Of a DNA stretch of 64,000 nucleotides, positions 52,566 through 62,730 are shown in pieces (positions within the stretch are counted from its first letter, which is position 1; the number at the start of each line of letters is the position of its first letter). The DNA comes from Actinocrispum wychmicini (GTDB taxonomy: Bacteria; Actinomycetota; Actinomycetes; Mycobacteriales; Pseudonocardiaceae). Position numbers and translations under genes: made by a program. The stretch covers positions 310,001 through 374,000 of the forward strand of contig NZ_SLWS01000010.1 in NCBI RefSeq assembly GCF_004345645.1. Reading direction: 5' to 3'. The notes under the pieces are model-generated. The model did no database searches and was not told the DNA's origin. It was given only the letters and a program-made list of their open reading frames with translations.

Positions 52566-52611
52566 CATGCGGTGACATGCCCTGACATGTGCCTGAGCCG
52601 GGTTTGACATG
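52563..52611. promoter_or_regulatory. Four direct repeats of TGACATG before the ABC-transporter genes
   Basis: TGACATG occurs at 52563, 52573, 52583 and 52605. The first three are ten bases apart, so they lie on the same face of the DNA. The fourth sits inside a TTGACA -35-like box. The repeats begin at the CPBP stop and end 52 bases before the exporter start. They probably form an operator. Confidence 0.5.
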
Positions 52612-52663
52612 TGCCCCGCGCAGGCTGTCCCCGTAATCGTTGCATTCGACGAAGGGGGGACAC

Positions 52664-53620
52664 ATGGGCCTCGCGTTCCAAGCCGAAGGCCTGGTCAAGC
52701 GTTATGGCGAGACCACGGCCCTGGCCGGCATCGACCTCGCCGCCGAACAGGGCTCCGTCCTGGGGGTGCTCGGGCCGAACGGGGCCGGCAAGACGACCGC
52801 GGTACGCATCCTCGCGACGCTGCTGAAGCCGGACGCTGGCCAAGCCACCGTTGGCGGCCTCGACGTGGTGCGCGACGCGGCCAAGGTCCGCCGCACCATC
52901 GGCCTGACCGGCCAGTACGCGTCCGTTGACGAGGACCTCACCGGCACCGAGAACCTGGTGCTGATCGGGCAGCTGCTCGACCTGCGCCGGCCCGCCGCGA
53001 AAGCACGGGCCAAGACGCTGCTCGCCGACTTCGGGCTGGCCGAGGCCGCCGGCCGGTCGGTCAAGACTTACTCGGGCGGCATGCGCCGCCGGCTCGACCT
53101 GGCCGCCAGCCTGGTCGGCCTGCCCCGGGTGATCTACCTGGACGAGCCGACCACCGGGCTCGACCCGGCCAAACGCGACGACATGTGGACGATCATCCGC
53201 AAGCTCGTCGCGGACGGCGTCACCGTCCTGCTGACCACCCAGTACCTGGAGGAAGCCGACGCGCTGGCCGACCGGATCTCGGTGATCGACCACGGCAAGG
53301 TGATCGCGCACGGCACCCCGGCCGAGCTGAAGCAGGTCGTGGGCGGGCAGAACATCCTGGTCCGGCCGGTCGAACCGGCCCGGCTGCCGGACGTCGCCCG
53401 GATCCTCGAAGCCGTGTCCGGCCGCGAGACCGAGTCACCCGGCCGGGGTGTGCTGACCGTGCCGGTCACCGGCGATTCGGAGTTCACCGAGGTGGTCCGG
53501 CGGCTCGGGGCGGAGCGCATCTCCGTGACCGAGCTGTCCTTGCGGCTGCCGAGCCTGGACGACGCGTTCTTCACCCTGACCGGCCGCCACGCCGCGGACG
53601 AAGAGGAGGTAGCAGTATGA
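52664..53620 (+). CDS. ABC exporter ATPase (DrrA-like)
   Basis: The 318-residue ATPase has Walker A GPNGAGKTT, signature YSGGMRRRLDLA, Walker B VIYLDEPTTGLDP and the His-loop region LTTQYLEEAD. The C-terminal ~90 residues match DrrA-type exporters. ATG 52664 follows GAAGGGGGGA, so it is preferred to TTG 52640. It pairs with the permease gene downstream, overlapping it by four bases. Such pairs export antibiotics or lipids; the substrate here is unknown. Confidence 0.95.
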   Translation: MGLAFQAEGLVKRYGETTALAGIDLAAEQGSVLGVLGPNGAGKTTAVRILATLLKPDAGQATVGGLDVVRDAAKVRRTIGLTGQYASVDEDLTGTENLVLIGQLLDLRRPAAKARAKTLLADFGLAEAAGRSVKTYSGGMRRRLDLAASLVGLPRVIYLDEPTTGLDPAKRDDMWTIIRKLVADGVTVLLTTQYLEEADALADRISVIDHGKVIAHGTPAELKQVVGGQNILVRPVEPARLPDVARILEAVSGRETESPGRGVLTVPVTGDSEFTEVVRRLGAERISVTELSLRLPSLDDAFFTLTGRHAADEEEVAV

Positions 53621-54435
53621 CCATCACCGCACCAACATCATCCGTGGCGCTGCCGGTGGTGATCGAGCCACGGCCGTTCGGCCTGGTCCGCCACAGCCTG
53701 GCGCTGGCCCGTCGGAGCCTGACCAAGACACTGCGGCAGCCCGAGCAACTGTTGGACGTCACGTTGCAGCCGCTGATATTCGTGCTGCTGTTCGTGTACC
53801 TGCTGGGCGGCGCGGTCGCCGGGTCGTCCGACGCGTACCTGCAGGTGCTGCTGCCGGCGATCATGGTGCAGCAGGTCATGTTCGCGGGCATGGCCACCGG
53901 CGTGAACCTCAACAGCGACATCGGCAAGGGCGTGTTCGACCGGCTGCGCAGCCTGCCGATCGGCCGGTCCGCGCCACTCCTCGGATCGGTCCTTGGCGAC
54001 CTGATCCGGTACGTGGTGGCGATCGCGTCGCTGCTCATCTTCGGTGCGATCCTGGGCTACAAGTTCGCCGGCGGCTTCGCGCCGACGCTGCTGGCGTGCG
54101 TGCTGACGATCCTGTTCGCGTTCAGCGTGAGCTGGCTGTTCGTGCTGCTCGGCATGTTGGTCCGGGAGCCGGGGACGGTACAGGGCCTCGGGTTCCTGAT
54201 CCTGTTCCCGTTCACCTTCGGCACCAGCATGATCGCGCCGACCGCGACGCTGCCGGGCTGGCTGCAGGACTGGGTGCACGCCAACCCGGTCGCCCACGTG
54301 ATGGACATGGCGCGGGGCCTGATGCTGGGCGAAGGGCCGACCGGCGGCCCGATCCTGTGGACGGTGGTGACCTCGGCCGGATTCCTGGCGGTGTTCGTGC
54401 CGCTGGCGGTGCGGGCCTACATGCGGCGGACCTGA
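53617..54435 (+). CDS. ABC-2 type exporter permease (DrrB-like)
   Basis: The 272-residue protein has six hydrophobic segments and the DrrB features VFDRLRSLPIGRSAPLLG and NPVAHVMDMARGL. ATG 53617 overlaps the ATPase stop (ATGA). It forms the membrane channel of the exporter. The 3' end overlaps the convergent regulator gene by 19 bases. Confidence 0.93.
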   Translation: MTITAPTSSVALPVVIEPRPFGLVRHSLALARRSLTKTLRQPEQLLDVTLQPLIFVLLFVYLLGGAVAGSSDAYLQVLLPAIMVQQVMFAGMATGVNLNSDIGKGVFDRLRSLPIGRSAPLLGSVLGDLIRYVVAIASLLIFGAILGYKFAGGFAPTLLACVLTILFAFSVSWLFVLLGMLVREPGTVQGLGFLILFPFTFGTSMIAPTATLPGWLQDWVHANPVAHVMDMARGLMLGEGPTGGPILWTVVTSAGFLAVFVPLAVRAYMRRT

Positions 54436-57400
54436 TCGATGGCGTCGGCCCGGTCGAGGCCGACGCCCTGGGCGTGGGCGGCGTCGTAACCGGCGTCGCC
54501 CAGTTCGCTGCGCAGCTGCCGGACAAGCCGGACGATGTCCGGGTTGTCCGCGTCCGGAGCGCCGCGGAGCTGTTCGGCCGCGCCGAGCGTCTTCGCGGCC
54601 TCCGCCGGTTCGCCGCGCCGCAGCCACAGGACCGCGGTGGCGATCGCCGCCCTGCTCAGCACGGGCATGTCGCTGGCCTCGAGAGCGTGCTCGACGGCTT
54701 CGGTGATCAGCGCCGCGGCGGTGGTGAGATCGTTGTGCGCCAACGAAAGTTTCGCCTTCGCGGCCTTGATCAGCGAGTTGAACTGCGGTGAGTTGAAGGG
54801 CGTGTTCGCCGACGCCGTCTCGGCGAGGTCGTACAGCCGCCCGGCCTCCCCGAGGTCGCCCTCGTGGCGGGCGAGGTCGCCCAGCGGCATCCACGCGAAC
54901 ATCAGGCTGTGGGTCGACTCGTTGCGCGACCGCGTCAGCTCCAGCAGTTCGGCCTTGCCCTGCTCGACGTGCCCCTGATAGATGTGCGCGATCGCCAGGC
55001 TCGACCGCTCGTGGTCGGCGTTGTCGTCGGCGTCGAGTTCCCGCAGCAGCCCGATGGCCTCTTCGAGCGCCGCGACCGCCTCGTCGGTCTCGCCGAACAT
55101 CAGGTGCGCGTCCGCGAGTGACGACAGCGACTGGGCGAGCCCGAACCGTTCCCCCAACGCACGGAACCCGTCGGCCGCGAACGGCATGTCGCGGCGCAAC
55201 CCGGCCAGGTCACCCTCGTTCTCCAGCAGGTTCGCCCGGATCATCCAGAGCGTCGCCCGGGTCCACGGATCCGGGTGGTCCAGCCGTTTGTCCACCGCGG
55301 CCAGTCCACTTTCCATGTCGTCGTTGAACAACGCCAGCAACGGTTCGAGCAGGGCGAGAAACGGGTGGTCCGGGAACTTGTTGGCGTCCGCGACCACGGC
55401 CATGAACGGCTCCACGACGTCGGGGAGCCGCATGAAGCCACCGGACATCGTCTTGTTGAGCAGGTACGTGGCGGTCACGGCGGTACGCGCGTCCAACGGG
55501 GACTCGCCTGGCACGTCCAACGCGATTCGCAGCCAAGCGACACATTCGGCGCGCCTGCCCTGCAGAGTCCAGAACATGCACATCGCGCCGGCGATCCGGA
55601 CCGCGGTGTCCGCGTCGCCCACACCTGCCGCGAAGTGCAGCGCGGCGACGACGTTGTCCCGTTCCGCGTTCATGGTCGCCGTCCAGGCGATCTGGTCGCT
55701 GCTCCGGAAATGCGGCTCGGCCTGTTCGGCCAGGTCCAGGAAGTACGCCGCGTGCGCGGCCTTGGCCTCGGCGATCTCGCCCCGGTCGGCCAGCCGCTCC
55801 AGGGCGAACTCCCTGATCGTCTCCAGCATCCGGTACCGCAGCCCCGGCCCGTCGGCGATCTGCAGCAACGACTTGTCCACCAACGCCGCCAGCAACACCA
55901 GCGCGGTCGCCGGATCACCGACCCGCTCGGCCGCCGCGAGGGTGATCCCACCGGGGAACACCGCCAGCCGTTCCGCGAACTGGCGCTCCGGCTCGGCCAG
56001 CAGGTCCCAGCTCCATGCCACGACGGCACGCAACGTCTGATGGCGGGGCAGCGCGGTCCGGCTGCCGCCGGTGAGCACCCGGAACCGGTCGTCGAGCCGT
56101 TCCGCCAGCTGTTCGGCGGTCAGCGACCGCAGCCGGGCGGCGGCCAGTTCGATCGCCAACGGCAGCCCGTCCAGCCGGCGGCAGATCTCCACCACCGCGG
56201 CGACGTTCTCGTCGGTGACCGCGAACCCAGGCCGTACGGCGGCGGCCCGTTCGGCCAGCAGCCGGACCGCCGCGGTGGCCACCGCCTCAGTCGCGGACGC
56301 GCCGGCCTCGGGCACCTCCAACGGCCGCACCGGACACAGCGTCTCGCCGAACACCCCGAGCGGTTCCCGGCTGGTGGCCAGCACACGCAGCCCAGGACAC
56401 CGGCCGAGCAGGTCGTCGGCGAGCCGCGCGGCCGCGTCGACCAGATGCTCACAGTTGTCCAGGACGATCAGGACCTCACCCCGCCGCAACGCCTCCACCA
56501 GGCGGCTCATCGCGTCCTGCGGCTTGGGTCGTTGGTCCATCTTGCGGGCATCCCTCAGCCCGAGAGCACCGAGCACGGCGAGCGGCACGTCTGCGGGATC
56601 CGTCACGGCCGCGAGCTCCACCAGCCACACCCCGCCCGGGACCGCGACCCGCCCCGCGACCGTGGTCGCCAGCCGGGTCTTGCCGGCGCCGCCTGGACCG
56701 ACCAACGTCACCAGCCGGTGCTCGGTCAACAAGGCCCTGACCTGGTCGACCTCGACGTCCCGACCGACCAGGCTGGTCAACGCCACCCGCAGGTTGCCGC
56801 CGCGCGGCTGCTCCGCGGCCGGCGCGCCGCGCAGGATGGTCTGGTGGACTTCCCGCAGCTCAGGCCCGGGATCCGCGCCCAACTCGTCGGCGAGCCGGCA
56901 TCGGACGTCCTCGTACCGTTTGAGGGCCTCCGCGTGCCGCCCCTCCGCGCACAACGCGAGCAGCAGCAGGCTCTGCAGCCGTTCCCGCAACGGGTGCTGC
57001 GCCGCCAGTTCGGACAGCTCGGTCACCAGGTGGCTGTGATGTCCGGTGGCCAGCTCCGCGTCGGCCCGGTCCTCGATCGCGGCCAGCTTGGCCTCGTCGA
57101 GCCCGGCGACGTACCCGACGGCGAACGACAGCCTCGCCGCGTCGGCCAACGCCGGCCCCCGCCACAACCCCAGCGCCGCCCGCAGCTGCTGGACCGCGGC
57201 GACCGCGTTCCCGCTCGACAACTCCCGTCGCGCGGTCCGCGCCAGCTGGCCGAACCGGTGCGCGTCGACCGCGTCGGCGGGCACGTCCAACCGGTATCCG
57301 CCGGGCGCGGACGCGAGGATCGCCGGGTCCGGCAGCGTCCGCCGCAGCCGGGAGACCAGGGTGCGGACCGAGCTGACCTCGTCCGCGGGCTTGTCCTCCG

Positions 57401-57551
57401 GCCACAGCGCGTCCGCCAGCTCCTCGACCGTGACCACCTTGGGCGCGGCCATCGCGAGCCGGACGAGCAGCACGCGCAGCCGTGCCCCGCCGATCTCTAC
57501 TGACCGTCCGTCCGCTGTCACTTCCAGCGGCCCCAGAATGCCCACACGCAT
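54417..57551 (-). CDS. BTAD/AfsR-like ATPase regulator with TPR-type C-terminus
   Basis: The 1044-residue protein begins MRVGILGPLEVTADGR, the standard start of OmpR-type winged-helix regulators with a BTAD domain (about residues 1-250). An NB-ARC-like ATPase follows, with Walker A LVGPGGAGKTRL near 285 and LIVLDNCEHL near 365. The C-terminal ~480 residues are helical repeats like TPRs. Such proteins act as large activators of secondary metabolism or stress genes. The start 57551 was chosen over the longer frame because it gives the family-like N-terminus. It is divergent from the NACHT gene and convergent with the exporter genes, either of which it may control. Confidence 0.9.
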   Translation of the reverse strand: MRVGILGPLEVTADGRSVEIGGARLRVLLVRLAMAAPKVVTVEELADALWPEDKPADEVSSVRTLVSRLRRTLPDPAILASAPGGYRLDVPADAVDAHRFGQLARTARRELSSGNAVAAVQQLRAALGLWRGPALADAARLSFAVGYVAGLDEAKLAAIEDRADAELATGHHSHLVTELSELAAQHPLRERLQSLLLLALCAEGRHAEALKRYEDVRCRLADELGADPGPELREVHQTILRGAPAAEQPRGGNLRVALTSLVGRDVEVDQVRALLTEHRLVTLVGPGGAGKTRLATTVAGRVAVPGGVWLVELAAVTDPADVPLAVLGALGLRDARKMDQRPKPQDAMSRLVEALRRGEVLIVLDNCEHLVDAAARLADDLLGRCPGLRVLATSREPLGVFGETLCPVRPLEVPEAGASATEAVATAAVRLLAERAAAVRPGFAVTDENVAAVVEICRRLDGLPLAIELAAARLRSLTAEQLAERLDDRFRVLTGGSRTALPRHQTLRAVVAWSWDLLAEPERQFAERLAVFPGGITLAAAERVGDPATALVLLAALVDKSLLQIADGPGLRYRMLETIREFALERLADRGEIAEAKAAHAAYFLDLAEQAEPHFRSSDQIAWTATMNAERDNVVAALHFAAGVGDADTAVRIAGAMCMFWTLQGRRAECVAWLRIALDVPGESPLDARTAVTATYLLNKTMSGGFMRLPDVVEPFMAVVADANKFPDHPFLALLEPLLALFNDDMESGLAAVDKRLDHPDPWTRATLWMIRANLLENEGDLAGLRRDMPFAADGFRALGERFGLAQSLSSLADAHLMFGETDEAVAALEEAIGLLRELDADDNADHERSSLAIAHIYQGHVEQGKAELLELTRSRNESTHSLMFAWMPLGDLARHEGDLGEAGRLYDLAETASANTPFNSPQFNSLIKAAKAKLSLAHNDLTTAAALITEAVEHALEASDMPVLSRAAIATAVLWLRRGEPAEAAKTLGAAEQLRGAPDADNPDIVRLVRQLRSELGDAGYDAAHAQGVGLDRADAIDQVRRM

Positions 57552-57597
57552 ACGGCCAGCGTAGGGTGTTGCGCTCCACGAAGTGCCGGGTGATGCG

Positions 57598-60500
57598 ATG
57601 CGCGTGTCCGATGCCATGACGTTCCGTGGCGCTCTGAAGATCCTGGGCCACCATGACCGCCCGCTCCTGGACATGATCGACCGGCTGCTCGGCGGCGTGA
57701 TCCTCGCCGGCGGCCTCAGTGTCGCCCTCGCGCCGCTGTGGAACTGGGTGGACCAGAAGAACGAGGCGGTCGGCCTGCTCGGCAAGCTCCTCGACGCGGT
57801 CGCGTCGCGTCGGCTCGCCGGACTGGAGCGGATCCAGCTGGTCGCGGCGGCGCACACGGTCCTGGTCACCAGCTCGTTCATGGAGGTGTTCCGGGAGGAG
57901 ATCGGCCACGGCGGGTTCAAACGCCTCGCGCTCACCAAGAAGGAACAGCAGTACCTGATCACCGGCCGGCACGGCCGGAACCTGTTCGACAGCCTGTACT
58001 CCGACCACGTCCCGATGCCGTCGGCGAGCGGCGGCTTCCACGAGAACACCGTGGCCGTGGAGGACTTCCACCTGATGCTCGCGAACCGCGCCATCAACTT
58101 CCTGTCCGGCCTGGAGGAAGGCCGGGCCCTGCCGGTCGCCCGCGAGATCCTCGCCAAGTCCAGCGCACGGTACGAGTCCCGCTACTACCAGCTGGCGGCC
58201 AAGGTGCCCGAGTTCATGATCTGGGCGTTGCTGGGTGAACACAGCTCGACCAGGACCCTCGTGCATGACGGGGTGCGGTCCGTCCTCGCGGAGCAGTCCG
58301 CCGCGTTCTCCCGCCTGGAGTCGCTGCTCAGCGTCCTCGCGGGGCCGCCGAAGGAGCGTGACCTCGCGGAGATCGTCCGGCGGTCGACGGTGGCGGAGCT
58401 CGACGAGCTGATCGTGCCGCACGGCGTCGCGGGCCCAGGACATCCATTTTCCGTCCATTCGCGACAGTTACCTGGAGCCGGGCTACCGGGTCACGGCGTT
58501 CGGCCCGCGGACCCGGATCGCCGACGAACGCTGGTGGGACGAGTTCTGTCACCTCCACACCGACCTGGACGTCCGCCTCACCGTGCATCTGTCCACACTG
58601 GACGCCACCCGGCTGCCCCTGTTGTTGCTGGGACACCCGGGCGCGGGCAAGAGCGTGCTCACCAAGATCCTCGCGGCCCGCTTGCCGGGCTCTGGGTACA
58701 CAGCGGTGTACGTACCATTGCGGCACGTCACGGCGGACGCGCCTGTTTACCGTCAGGTGCAGGAAGCCCTGGACCTGACGACGCACGGGCGCGTCGACTG
58801 GGCCGACCTGACCGACCAGAGCGAAGGCACCCTGCGGGTCGTCCTGCTGGACGGCCTGGACGAGCTGTTACAGGCGGCCGAACACAGCCGGTCGGCGTTC
58901 CTGCACGACGTCGTCGAGTTCCAACGCCGCGAGGCCGAGCAGTTACGTCCGGTCGCGGTCGTGGTCACCACGCGGAGCGTGGTGGCCGACCGGGTGGACA
59001 TCGCCGCCGGGACGACCGTGATCAAACTGGCGGAGTTCACCGGGACCCAGGTCGACCAGTGGCGGGAGACCTGGAACCGCACCAACGGGTCCGGGATCGC
59101 CTCGGGTGCCGTCCGGCCGCTCACCGCCGAGGCCGTTGTCCGCTGCGGCCCGCTGGCGCGCCAACCGTTGCTGCTGCTGATGGTCGCGATGTACGAGGCC
59201 GACCCGTCGACATCGCCGATCGAAACGGGCCTGTCGGAAACCGCGCTGTACCAAAGACTGTTGGAGAACTTCGCGCAGCGCGAAGCCAGTCGGACCCGTT
59301 CGGGCCGACGCGACCTGGTCAAAGCGGCCCGGGACCAGCTCCGCCAGTTGGCGATCGCCGCGTTGGCGATGGTCAACCGAGGCCGCCAGTACGTGACCGA
59401 AGCGGAACTCGACCGCGACCTGACCGCGCTGGGCATGGCCAAGCGGGACATCTTCGCCCGGTTCTTCTTCATCTCCACGGCCCAGGCGACCGTCCACGCG
59501 GAACGCACACTGCGCAGCTACGAGTTCCTGCACAGCACCTTCGGCGAATACCTGGTCGCGCGGGAGATCGTCGACGTCCTGCTGGACACCGCCGACCGGG
59601 CCACCTCCCGGCGCGGCCCGGTGACCCCGGACGACTCACTGCTGTTCGCGCTGCTGTCCCACCACTGCATCGCGGCCCGCCGGTCGATCGTGAGCTTCGC
59701 CCTGGGCATCTTCGCGGGCTTGCCGGCCGCGGATCGTGACGCGGTCGCGTCGCTGCTGACAACGCTGATCCGCGGCTGCCGCACCCGGCAAGGTTCCGGC
59801 CAGTACACCGGCTACCAGCCGACCGAGACCGACCACGTCCGCGAGATCGCGGTGTACTCGGTGAATCTTGTGCTGCTGCGGCTCGGGGCGGCCCATCCAC
59901 TCGTCCGGCTCGACCAGTTGTGGCCTGAAGAACCCGAAGCCATGTGGCGGTCGACCGTTCAGCTCTGGCGGGCGAGCCTCGACGAGAGCAACTGGCTGGC
60001 TGTTCTCTCCCTCATCAGTATGAGCGATGGTGTCCTCCTCCTGGCGATGACCGCGCTGAGTGATCGTTACCGCGAGGTGTCGTACGCGAAGCTGATCGGC
60101 GACCGCGAGTTGGCGATGAACCTCGCCATGGGACAGACCGTTCGGACAAATCCCGCTTTCGTGTTCGACGACACCGTTGACGCCGACGAGACGTTCGCGC
60201 GTTGGATCATTCCAGCGGCAGTCCTGGCGATCCCGGAATCCGCCGCGCTGAGTGAGGAGCAGCTTCAGGCGCTGGTGCGGTCCTCAGGCCGGAAGGCGCA
60301 CGACATCCTGCAGATCTGCGCGCAGGTGCTGCGGTCACGAGGCGACATCCTGCCGTACGACACGACACTTTCGCTTGTCCGCGTGGTCGCGGGCTTCCCC
60401 GAGTACTTCGAGGACGCCATCGCCGCCGCGGTCCTGACCAATCCCAAACTGCTCAAGGACGTCCCGGAGATCCGGGCGCCCGACTACTACTCCGACCGGG

Positions 60501-60619
60501 TCGCCGCCTGGCTGGTGGTGGGCCACAGGTTCAACGACGGCGAGCGGCAGCCGGAGTCCGACCTGCTCGATTCGCTGGCCGCGGCCCTGAAGGCGCGCCT
60601 GGCGTCGTGGCCCTGGTAG
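57598..60619 (+). pseudogene. NACHT NTPase gene split by a single-base frameshift
   Basis: Reading frame 1 (57598-58432) encodes an N-terminal helical domain (MTFRGALKILGHHDRPLLDMIDRLLGG...) known from actinomycete NACHT proteins. Reading frame 2 (58433-60619) continues that family with AQDIHFPSIRDSYLEPGYRV, Walker A GHPGAGKSVLTK (58629), Walker B VVLLDGLDEL and a long helical C-terminus. Removing one G from the GGG at 58431-58433 would join the two into one ~1007-residue protein. NACHT NTPases of this kind often sense phage infection. ATG 57616 is another possible start. The cause may be a real mutation, a sequencing error or recoding. Confidence 0.8.
58431..58433 (+). other. Frameshift position in the NACHT gene
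   Basis: Before this GGG the homologous protein is in frame 1; after it, in frame 2. An extra G would explain the change. Frame 1 reads into an unrelated arginine- and glycine-rich stretch after this point. Confidence 0.7.
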
Positions 60620-61458
60620 GCGGCTGGGATCCGTTCGAGGACTCCACCGGCGAAGACGTCATACAGTCCGGTCTGTTCCAAATGGACATAGCCGATGTGG
60701 CAGTCGCACACGGCCAGCGGGCACGGTCGGGGTCTCAGGTTCGCCCGGAAGCTTCCGTCGTAGAGGTTTCCCAGCGGCTCCTCGACGAAATGGCAGCGGC
60801 GGACCGTGCCGTCGCCCTTGACGGACACGACCGTGTCACCGGTACGGCAGGGCTGGCCGAGGCTTTGGTGGGGGTGCCTGCTGTAGTGGAACAACGGGTC
60901 GATGTCCTGCCACTCAGCGGCTTCGTCGTCGGTGTACGTGTGGCCTTCGGCCGCGTTCACCCAGAGGTAGACGTCTTCGGGGAGACGGTTCTGGAGGTCT
61001 CGGGCATGCGGGAGATGTTCCGGCAGGCCGACGACGCCGACGCTGTAGCGGGCGCCGAGCCGGGTCAGTTCGCGGCACTGGGCGAGGAACCGCTCGACCT
61101 GCACCTGCGTCGGATGATAGGTGACCCAGAACGCCGCCGTGGCCAGGTCGCAGTCCGCGACCCAGGTGAGGCGGCAGCTGAGGTTGGTCTGGATGGCGAC
61201 CTTCGCCACGTGCGGGAGCCGGCTCAGCGAGACCATGGCGTCCCGGTACCACGAACGGACCAGGCCTTCACCCCATGGGGTGAACAGGATCGACACCTCG
61301 TCCTCGGTGCTGGCGGCGACCCAGGACGTGAAGCGGCCCAAAGCGTCCCGGTCGGCGCGTAGCTGCTCGCGGCTGTCCCGGCGTTTCGCGAACGGGCAGT
61401 ACGGGCAGTCGTAGTCACAGGAGGCCAACGGGCCCCGGTAGAGCATCGTCAGGTTCAT
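60487..61458 (-). CDS. STM4011-family radical SAM protein
   Basis: The 323-residue protein has the radical SAM motif CDYDCPYC near residue 14. Later cysteines in QPCRTGDTVVSVKGDGTVRRC and RPCPLAVCDC suggest an additional iron-sulfur cluster site. This matches the STM4011 family, always found with an STM4012 protein. The reaction is unknown; radical SAM enzymes with extra clusters often modify peptides. The last ~45 residues overlap the 3' end of the NACHT gene by 133 bases, so this tail may be an extension beyond the usual stop. It is the last gene of the coupled minus-strand operon, three bases after STM4012. Confidence 0.85.
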   Translation of the reverse strand: MNLTMLYRGPLASCDYDCPYCPFAKRRDSREQLRADRDALGRFTSWVAASTEDEVSILFTPWGEGLVRSWYRDAMVSLSRLPHVAKVAIQTNLSCRLTWVADCDLATAAFWVTYHPTQVQVERFLAQCRELTRLGARYSVGVVGLPEHLPHARDLQNRLPEDVYLWVNAAEGHTYTDDEAAEWQDIDPLFHYSRHPHQSLGQPCRTGDTVVSVKGDGTVRRCHFVEEPLGNLYDGSFRANLRPRPCPLAVCDCHIGYVHLEQTGLYDVFAGGVLERIPAAYQGHDARRAFRAAASESSRSDSGCRSPSLNLWPTTSQAATRSE

Positions 61459-61461
61459 GGA

Positions 61462-62730
61462 TCACTTCTGGTCATAGGCGGCCATGGCGGCGCGTACCGC
61501 AGGGGAGAACAGCGCCGGACCGATCGCGTCCGACCACGCCAGGCCCTCGGCCGTGAGAACCAGGCGGTCGCCGGTGTCGACCAACCAACCCCGGTCGGCG
61601 AGTTCGGGCAGACTCGGCTCGCCGCCGAAGTTCTTGCGGTACAAGGACTTCTCCAACCCGTCGGCTTGCAGCAGGGACTGGATCACATGCCGGCGGCGTA
61701 ACTCGTCGTCCGTCATGGTCACGCCGACTTCGGCGCGTGTGAAGTCCGTGCGGGTCACGTAGTCGTCGATGATGCCCCGCACAGCGGTCGGTGCCACGGC
61801 GTAGTCGAACGAATAGTGCAGGCGCCTCGTGTACGAGCGGGCGCCGCATCCCAGGCCCACCATGCCGTCGGACTGGCAGCTGTACTCGTCGCCGCCGAGC
61901 GTCGGCGCGTCCTGGCGGCGGAACATCCGCATGGAATGCTGCCGGTATCCGGCGGCCAGCAGGTGGTCCCGGCCCAGGCGATACAACCGCAGCCGCTGTT
62001 CGTCCCACTCGTCCTCTGTCGGGCGCGTCGACAGACCGGTCAACGGGCGGACGTACAACGGATACAGATACAGCTCCTCGGGCTGCCAGGTGAGGGCTGC
62101 GTCCAGCGAAGCTCGCCAACTGCGTTCGGTCTGACCCGCGATGCCGTAGATCAGGTCGATGTTCAGCACCGGGAAGGGCAGATCTCTGATCGCCGCCAGC
62201 GCCCTGTCCACTGTGGACCGCTTTTGCGGCCGTACCGCCGCGCGTGCCTCGGTGTCGTCGAAGGTCTGCACGCCGATGCTGATCCTGGTCGTCCCGTGGT
62301 CCGCCAGGACGGCCAGCCGGTCCGGGGTCGCGGTGTCCGGGGACGTTTCCACCGACAACGGCACCTGGCCGGTGACCGGTCGGGTCAGGCCGAGCAGCCG
62401 CTCCAGTTCGCGCGCGTCCAGGTACGTGGGTGTGCCGCCGCCGATCGCGGCCTGCGCGAACTTCGCCCGGCCGTCGAGTTGCTCCCACACCGCCGCGGCC
62501 TGGCGCTCCACCGCGTCCAGGTACCGGGTCACCAGCTCCGGTCCGGCGCCGGTCCGGGTGAACAGGTTGCAGAACCCGCACCGGACCTCGCAGAACGGCA
62601 CGTGCACGTAATGGAACAAGGCGTCCCTTGGCTCGTCCGCCCACACGTCCCGCAGCGATGGCTTTGGGTTCAGCGGGCGGTAAGCCGTCTTGTGCGGATA
62701 CGCGTACACGTACCCCTGGTACGGTTTCAT
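61462..62730 (-). CDS. STM4012-family HemN-like radical SAM protein
   Basis: The 422-residue protein resembles coproporphyrinogen III dehydrogenase (HemN/HemW). It has the radical SAM motif CEVRCGFC in HVPFCEVRCGFCNLF, GGGTPTYL and the HemN-like RISIGVQTFDD and NIDLIYGIAGQT. It begins MKPYQGYVYAYPHKTAYRPL, a start typical of the STM4012 family. Its ATG overlaps the stop of the sulfatase-like gene. HemW-like proteins often act in heme handling, but members of this operon type are probably dedicated to a different product. Confidence 0.9.
   Translation of the reverse strand: MKPYQGYVYAYPHKTAYRPLNPKPSLRDVWADEPRDALFHYVHVPFCEVRCGFCNLFTRTGAGPELVTRYLDAVERQAAAVWEQLDGRAKFAQAAIGGGTPTYLDARELERLLGLTRPVTGQVPLSVETSPDTATPDRLAVLADHGTTRISIGVQTFDDTEARAAVRPQKRSTVDRALAAIRDLPFPVLNIDLIYGIAGQTERSWRASLDAALTWQPEELYLYPLYVRPLTGLSTRPTEDEWDEQRLRLYRLGRDHLLAAGYRQHSMRMFRRQDAPTLGGDEYSCQSDGMVGLGCGARSYTRRLHYSFDYAVAPTAVRGIIDDYVTRTDFTRAEVGVTMTDDELRRRHVIQSLLQADGLEKSLYRKNFGGEPSLPELADRGWLVDTGDRLVLTAEGLAWSDAIGPALFSPAVRAAMAAYDQK

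Noticed and set aside
58433..59739. Continuation of frame 1 in the NACHT gene as a real protein
   Set aside because: After the GGG it becomes arginine-glycine-proline rich with no motif, while frame 2 carries the Walker motifs.
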